Assembly: GCF_040939455.1 (NCBI RefSeq)
Contig: NC_134120.1
Location: 58,667,001 to 58,731,000 of the forward strand
Length of the DNA: 64,000 bases
From: Microcebus murinus
Lineage: Eukaryota > Chordata > Mammalia > Primates > Cheirogaleidae
Reading direction: 5' to 3'
Positions 58,242 to 64,000 of this stretch are shown one piece after another. Both the position numbers and the translations under genes were made by a program. Positions within the stretch are counted from its first letter, which is position 1, and every line of letters starts with the position of its first letter. Below the pieces are notes generated by a model. It did not search any database, was not told the origin of the DNA, and saw only the letters and a list, made by a program, of their open reading frames with translations.

Positions 58242-60284
58242 TAATTGTTTATATAGAAAACACTAAGGCATAATCCTCAAGGATTCTAGAACTAACATGT
58301 GAATTTAGCTGGGTCTCAGAATACAAGGTATGCAAAAGTAAATTATATTGCTATATACTAACAGTAACATTAACACAATTGGAACATGAAATTTTAAAAA
58401 TTTCACTAACAGCATAATCCCAAACCACAAAAACTTATGAATAAATTTGATAAAAGATGTGCAAAACCTCTGTACTGAAACCTACAAAGCATGGCTGAGA
58501 GAAATGAAAGAAGACAAAAATGGAGAGGTGTACCATGTTATGGATGGAAAGACTCGAGTACTTATTTTCCCCAGTCAGCCCATAGGTTTAATGCAATCTC
58601 AACTGTCATTCCAGATAGCTTTTTCATAGAATTAATAAATTGATTCTAATATTTACATGGAAATGCAAATGGCCTACAGTATCCAGAGGAATTTTGATAA
58701 AGACTAAAGCTAGAGGACTCACAATACCTTTCTTCAAGACTCACTGTAAAGACACAGTATTCGAACCAGCGTGGCACGAACACGTGAAGCCCGGCTGGTA
58801 GACGACAGGCGCTGGGACGGATGCAGACCCCCTGGCTCGGCCTGCTCGGTTCTCTCCGCAGTGACACCACCACGGCGCTTTGGCCACCTCACGTCGCGCA
58901 CAAGAATCGGGGATTGAACACAGACCTGGGTATAAAATCTAAAACTATAAAGCTTTTTAAGAAGAAAACATAGACGAATACCTTTATGATATGGAAGATA
59001 TGCAAAGATTTCTTAGATATAGCACAGAAAATTAGCCATAAAAGAAAACCTCCCTAAAATTAAAAACTGCTCATCAAAGGACACTGTTAAAATGAATAGA
59101 CTGAAAGTATTTGCAGTACATGTATGTGCAACTAACTCCCACAAAACAATGAAAAAGGCAACTAAAAAAGAGCAAAAGTAATAGAAAAATTGATCAACAT
59201 CTTTAATCATCAGCAAAATGCAAATTAAAACTACATCTACTAAGATGTCTAAAATGAAAAAGACACTCGATACCAGGTGTTGATGAGCATGCAGGGAAAG
59301 GGAACACCAAAATGTTTTTGGCAGGAAAGTACAAAGGTCCGACCACATTGAAAATCAGTTTTGCAGCTTAACTTTATGAACTTAAACATTGACTTATTCT
59401 TTACCCCAGCAATTCCACTCCTAGGCATTTATCCAAACGATGTTTAAATATGTCCACAGAAAGCCTTGTAGAAGAAGCCACAGCACCTTTATGCACGGTA
59501 GCCCCAAACTAGAAACAACACAAATGCCTGTTATCAGGACAACAGGACAATTAAACAAATTGTGGTGTGTTCATATAGTGGAATTCTACACCTGCAATAA
59601 AAGAAACTAAAAATTTTACAATATGGATAAATCTCACAGATGTTATTCTGAGTACAAAAAGTCAATGCAAAAGAATCAATGCAAAAAAAATATACTCCAC
59701 TTAGATGAAGCTCTGGAACAGAATGAATACAAATTGAAAAAAATTATAACAATAGTTGCCTGTGATGCATAGAACTAAATCAAAAAGGTCATGAATGAAT
59801 TTGGGGGGAAATAAAAATGTATAATATTTGATAAAGACGTGGGTTACATTGATTTACCCATTTTTGAAAACTGTATAACTAAGATATGTGCATTGCAATC
59901 TATGTAAATTTTACCTAACGCACCACAATTTAGTGGGGTATGGGAAATGGTTGGAGCTGCAGATGATATAAAATGGCAGAATGTTTATAGCTGTTGAAGG
60001 TGAGTGATGAATATATTATACTGTCCTGTTTACTTTGTATATGTTTGAAAATTTACATAATGGAACATTTAAAAATCATGAACTATAAAAATATTAAATA
60101 CACTGTGTAACATCACACTAACAAAAAGTTTTGAAAATTTAATGACATGGAAAATATTCATGATAAATGAAAAATGAAACTTATAAAACAGTACATTTTG
60201 AAAAGAAATATACCAATGTGTTGAAATTCACCAAAAAACTACATCTTACAGGCAGTTTTGATATGCCCTTAAAAAATTTGAGTA

Positions 60285-60525
60285 TACATCTAGTATTCCA
60301 GCAAGTGCATATGCCACATATTCCTTACCCACTTATCTGTCGAGGGACACTCAAGTTGTTTGCATGTCTCGGCCGCTGGGAATGATGCTGCAATGGACTC
60401 GTGAGTGCAGGCATCTCTTCGACATGCTGGTTTCAGTTCCTCTGGCTATGTGCCTAGTAAAGATTGCTGGGTCACATGGTAATTCTGTTTTTAGTGTATT
60501 TTAAGGAACCTCCATACTGTATTGT
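60285..60525 (-). mobile_element. L1 ORF2 3' segment, inverted
   Basis: Plus-strand 'tgtcgagggacactcaagttgtttgcatgtctcggccgctggg', 'atgctgcaatggactcgtgagtgcaggcatctc', 'gattgctgggtcacatgg' and 'aaggaacctccatac' are antisense L1 ORF2 C-terminal text. It abuts a sense-strand L1 3' UTR on its right, suggesting a 5'-inverted insertion. Confidence 0.75.
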
Positions 60526-60705
60526 ATATTTAAAATTACTAAAAGGATAGATTTTAAATGTTCTCACTACAGAAAAATGATATGTAAGGTGATATATATG
60601 TTAATTAGCTTGATTGAATGTAAAGATATATTAAAACATCACATTATACCTCAAATATACACAATTATTATTTGCCAATTAAAAATAAAATTAAAAAGAA
60701 TTTGA
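60526..60705 (+). mobile_element. L1 3' UTR terminus, sense
   Basis: 'gtgatatatatgttaattagcttgattgaatg', 'aaacatcacattatacctcaaatatacacaattattatttgccaattaaaaataaaatt' is a known L1 3' UTR end with A-rich tail. Confidence 0.7.
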
Positions 60706-62082
60706 ATGTAACAAATTTAGTCTTTAGCTATTATGTTCTGACATAGTACCCTAAATGGTTAGCAGCGTATGGGGATAAGTAGATAAAGTGAGGTGGGGCG
60801 TAAAGAAGTGAAATCACTAACATAAATGGGCACTTGTGGAAATGGACTTACAGTCTCGATGTTCTTTCTACTCAGACTCTGCTAGTAAAACATCAGTCAG
60901 AAAACTAAAAGCAACTGCCCAAATGCTACACTCCAGTAAGAAGGAAATCAGGAAGTAAAGGAAGAACTAAATCATCATGTTTGCCTATAATAACTGATAA
61001 AATATACAAAATTAAAATTTACATTAGATATTTTCTGGCCCAGTTTCATTTGCCTAATCCAACATTTTCATGTTGAATTGCTAGAGGAGCTATTGCTACA
61101 GCATAGTACTCAGAAAATGAAGTATTAAATGATTACTAGGCATCAACTTTACATAAACAGTAATTTCTCAATGTGTTTTTAAATATCCTGGGTCTGATGA
61201 AAATAATTTTTTAACAAAGAAAGTGAGAAGAAGCATTTTGATAAGCTAATGAAACCTGGGACGCGGTGCAGCTTTTACATCTCTCGCCTCTGTACCCTGA
61301 CCCGGCCACCTCACGTCTCACGCCGGGCCTCTGCTGCGAGCCCACGACACGGGCGCGTGACGGCCGCCCGTCCCCCACGGACCCGGCACTGGAGACTGCG
61401 CGCCGCGTGGCAGGGTGTGCGCCTGACTGTCCCAGTGTGGTTTTGGCATCTGAAACATTGCCCGGTGCATAGCAGGCACATACTAAACATCTGTCGCTTA
61501 TCAGTGACAATGTTGAGTGGCACATTGTCTCTCAGAAACTTCTTTTTTGTTTAGTTTTATTTTTATCAAAGTTACACACACATCATGTCGAGGCACATTA
61601 TTCTCTACCATTTGTGACAAACAGCTTTCCTCTGCCAGCCTGTCCACCCTCAGGAGACCTGCAACTTTCTTAGCTCTTCTTTTAAACAATGTATCTTATT
61701 ACTGTAATTCACATTCCCACTGCCTCTTTGCTCGAGTGCAGGAGTAATCCCTGGGCTCCCATTAGGGCCGGTGGGAATTTAGCTCCCTTTACCTCCTCTT
61801 GTCCCCTCTCCACCCAACGCCTGACCCCACGCTCTCATTCACTCTGCATGTCTCTCACAAACCCGGAATTTTACTGGAATTTAGATAAGTATTTAGTATT
61901 TACATCATTATGACTAGGTAAATAATAATTTACAGTTGAGCTGTTTAGTGTATTGGAACCACTTTTTTGTTTTTGCACACTTAAATTTCCTGTGGAGGCA
62001 GCAATCCCTTTTGTCTACCCTGGGTTTTATGTTCTATTATTCATTCAACTCTACATTCTGCCTCCCTTCACCATGACAAGAA
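60706..62082. other. No gene recognised; small CpG-rich patch at 61255-61440
   Basis: Mostly AT-rich DNA. 61255-61440 has locally high CpG without a recognisable exon; nearby text 'cattgcccggtgcatagcaggcac' (61457-61480) hints at an L2/MIR end. Open frames of up to 104 codons over the patch overlap on both strands and lack motifs. Confidence 0.35.
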
Positions 62083-62172
62083 TCTCACTTATAACTTTGA
62101 CTCAAAGTGTACAAAAGCAATTTATGTAACCAAAATGTTTGTGCCCTTGTAATACTGTGAAATTTTTTAAAA
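62083..62172 (+). mobile_element. Lemur L1 3' end, severely 5'-truncated
   Basis: 'ctcacttataactttgactcaaagtgtacaaaagcaatttatgtaaccaaaatgtttgtgcccttgtaatactgtgaaat' matches the 3' end of the full-length L1 at 32554-32640 over about 80 bp, with few differences. A dead-on-arrival copy of the same lineage. Confidence 0.8.
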
Positions 62173-62784
62173 GTACTCAAAAAATGTTTGCAACATGTAC
62201 AACAGATGAGGGAATAATATACACATCTCATATAAAATATAATAAATACATGTAATATGCAAATATGTATACATTAAAAACATAGATAGAACTCCTAAAA
62301 TTTGATAAAAACCCTTAACTCCATAGGGGGGAAAATGAGAAAATAAATGAACAGGTAATTCACAAAAGAAAAGTGGATATATAAAAACATACCCAGTTAA
62401 AACAATAATAAGACATTTCTTGTTTTAAAAAAAGAGTCTCCTCGGAACACGAGCACATTGGCATTACCAATTTTGTCTTCTTGCAGAAGCGGCTCTGGGT
62501 TCCTGGTCTGCCCCGCGCTGGGCGGCCGCCCCTCAGGCTGCTCTGCAGGTGTCGCTGGAGCTCCGCCTTCACTAGGGAATGTTCTCAGCCAAGATGTTAT
62601 TTTCGCTCTTCTTTCCATCATTTTTTACTATTTTATTACATAATGTTTGAAAACACAAAATTTAATTGTTATGTAGCATTTCATCACTGAGATACATGCT
62701 ATTTTTGTTATTCATTCTGATGTTTTTCTTAGCAAATGTTGTTAGAAGCAGTATTACTGGTTGAAATAAATTAATTTAAAAAAA
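62173..62784. other. L1-like AT-rich text, then a GC-rich patch; no gene recognised
   Basis: 62175-62430 resembles degraded L1 ORF2 ('aatgtttgcaacatgtacaacagatgaggg', 'tagaactcctaaaa'). 62480-62590 is GC-rich with short frames on both strands and no family match. Confidence 0.35.
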
Positions 62785-63420
62785 CAAACAGTTTCTTTAA
62801 AGTAGTTTTGGGTCTGCGGCAAAACTGAGCAAAAGGATTAGAGATTTCCTATGTAGCATGTGCCCCCACGTGCCCAGCCTCCCGCGGCCCCCGCCCCGAC
62901 CAGTGCGGCCCATGTGTGATGGCCGATGCAGCTGCGTTATCATCCAGAGTCCACAGTCACATTAGGGCTCAGTCTTGTCGTGCTGGGTATTGTTTGGACA
63001 AACGTGTGAGGACATGCATCTGCCATTACCACATCACAAGTAGCAGTTTCGGTGCCCTACAAACCCTCTGCATCCACCGCTCATCCCGCCCTCCCCAGCC
63101 CCGGGCAAGCCATGCGGTTGGAGTCGCGCGGTAGGCTGCCTTTCAAGATTGGCGTCTTCTGCTTAGCAACATGCATTTAAGGTTCCTCCGTGTCTTTCAT
63201 GGCTTGGTAGCTCATTTCTCCGAGAGTGGAATGCCACTCCGGTGTAGGGATGTGCCACAGTGTGTCCACCCACCTGCAGGAGGGCATCTTGGTTGCTTCC
63301 ACGTTTTGGCAATTATGAGTAAAGCTGCTATAAACATTCATGTGAAGGTTTGCGTATGGACGTAAGTTTTCAACCCTTTCGGTAAATACCAAGGGGCGTA
63401 ACTGCTGCATAGTGTGATGT
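62785..63420 (-). mobile_element. L1M 3' UTR and ORF2 end, antisense
   Basis: Plus-strand 'agttttgggtctgcggcaaaactgagc', 'tatcatccagagtccacagtcacattagggctcagtcttg', 'gcaacatgcatttaaggttcctccgtgtctttcatggcttggtagctcatttctcc', 'atcttggttgcttccacgttttggcaattatgagtaaagctgc' and 'gtaaataccaaggggcgtaactgc' run in the order of an antisense L1M 3' region. CpG-rich substitutions are unusual for such an old element. Confidence 0.8.
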
Positions 63421-63949
63421 CCCCTCTTTTTTGTGTGGGAGACCGTTTTCTGGTTGCTGTTGGGTTTCTCTTTCTTGGTCTGCTCCTTCTACTTCATACT
63501 TCTACTTCATCCTCTCACGGCTTCTTGGGAAAGGTTCATTAGAAGTAGATTTCCTGAGACCTTGCAAGTTCAAAAAATGCTTCCCCATCATGTTTATATT
63601 GCTAATTTGTCTGGATATAGAATTCCAGAATAGAAATCTTTTTCTTTTAGAATTTTTAAGGCATTAAATTGACATTATTTTTCAGTGTTGCTTTTGAAAA
63701 TTTCACTGATGTCTGCTTCTTGATCGTCTGTATGGAAGCTGTCCCTCCTCCTCCCGACAAGCTTATGGGCTCTTTTCCTGCTTTCAGGGTCCTGAAATCT
63801 CACAGTGTGGGTCTTCATATGGGCCTAATTATAGCCTTTTTGCCAAGTACTTCTTGGTTTTTCATTTTTAGGCTTTATCTACTGGTTTCTTACAATCTAG
63901 AAACTTGATGTGTCAGTTTTGAGAACATTTAAAACTTTTATTTATGGAT
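63421..63949. other. Old repeat-like AT-rich DNA, family not identified
   Basis: Phrases such as 'cttatgggctcttttcctgctttcagggtcctgaaatctcac' recall a dispersed mammalian repeat I cannot name. The 79-codon frame at 63669-63908 is not supported as a gene. Confidence 0.3.
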
Positions 63950-64000
63950 AGGAGGGAATCAAGATGGCAGATGAGAAACACCGCCAGATACAGCGTCTCT
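63950..64000 (+). mobile_element. L1 5' end, cut by the window edge
   Basis: 'ggagggaatcaagatggcagatgagaaacaccgcc' is the start of an L1 5' UTR, comparable to the 'gccaagatggct' start of the element at 24085. The element continues to the right beyond the window. Confidence 0.65.

Overview
The window is mammalian nuclear DNA from a strepsirrhine primate, most likely a lemur. Three kinds of evidence support this. The dimeric Alu elements end in the strepsirrhine right-arm form (gttgctgtgagctaggctgatgccacgg...). There is a short TTAA-flanked piggyBac-type element of a kind reported from mouse lemur. There is also a lineage-specific L1 with its own 3' end, seen once in full length and once as a 3' stub. 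Species cannot be fixed from sequence alone.

Only one protein-coding exon is firmly recognisable. It is the first exon of the long (XL) isoform of GNAL, the olfactory/striatal stimulatory G-protein alpha subunit, on the minus strand at 49297-49570, inside a CpG island (about 48.8-50.0 kb). By strand logic, everything left of it (1-49296) should be GNAL intron 1, and everything right of it (about 50-64 kb) is 5' flanking DNA. I find no other exon with confidence; one weak minus-strand candidate terminal exon lies at 41733-41892.

Layout: 1-4.3 kb holds an old L1 tail, then a CpG-rich block containing a 1.9-kb G-rich minisatellite. 4.8-6.9 kb is an L1 tail split by two solo LTRs. 7-20 kb holds L2, MIR, MLT1, Alu and hAT remnants, a diverged 29-40-bp tandem array (8.7-9.4 kb) and a C-rich array (14.2-14.6 kb). 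20.0-20.3 kb is the piggyBac-like MITE. 20.4-38.8 kb is one old L1 hit repeatedly: an Hsmar1-type mariner, an MST/THE-type LTR, a nearly full-length lemur L1 (8.6 kb, two VNTR arrays in its 5' UTR), an Alu, a processed mRNA retrocopy, and a Tigger1 that itself carries two Alus. 38.8-48.8 kb is comparatively repeat-poor intron. 50-64 kb has two solo LTRs with class II (ERVK-type) hallmarks and an old L1M carrying further insertions; the window ends just inside another L1 5' end.

Nearly all long open frames here are artefacts of GC-rich tandem repeats or of transposons. The genes do not form an operon or pathway; the biology is one neuronal G-protein gene promoter embedded in a dense, layered transposon landscape.
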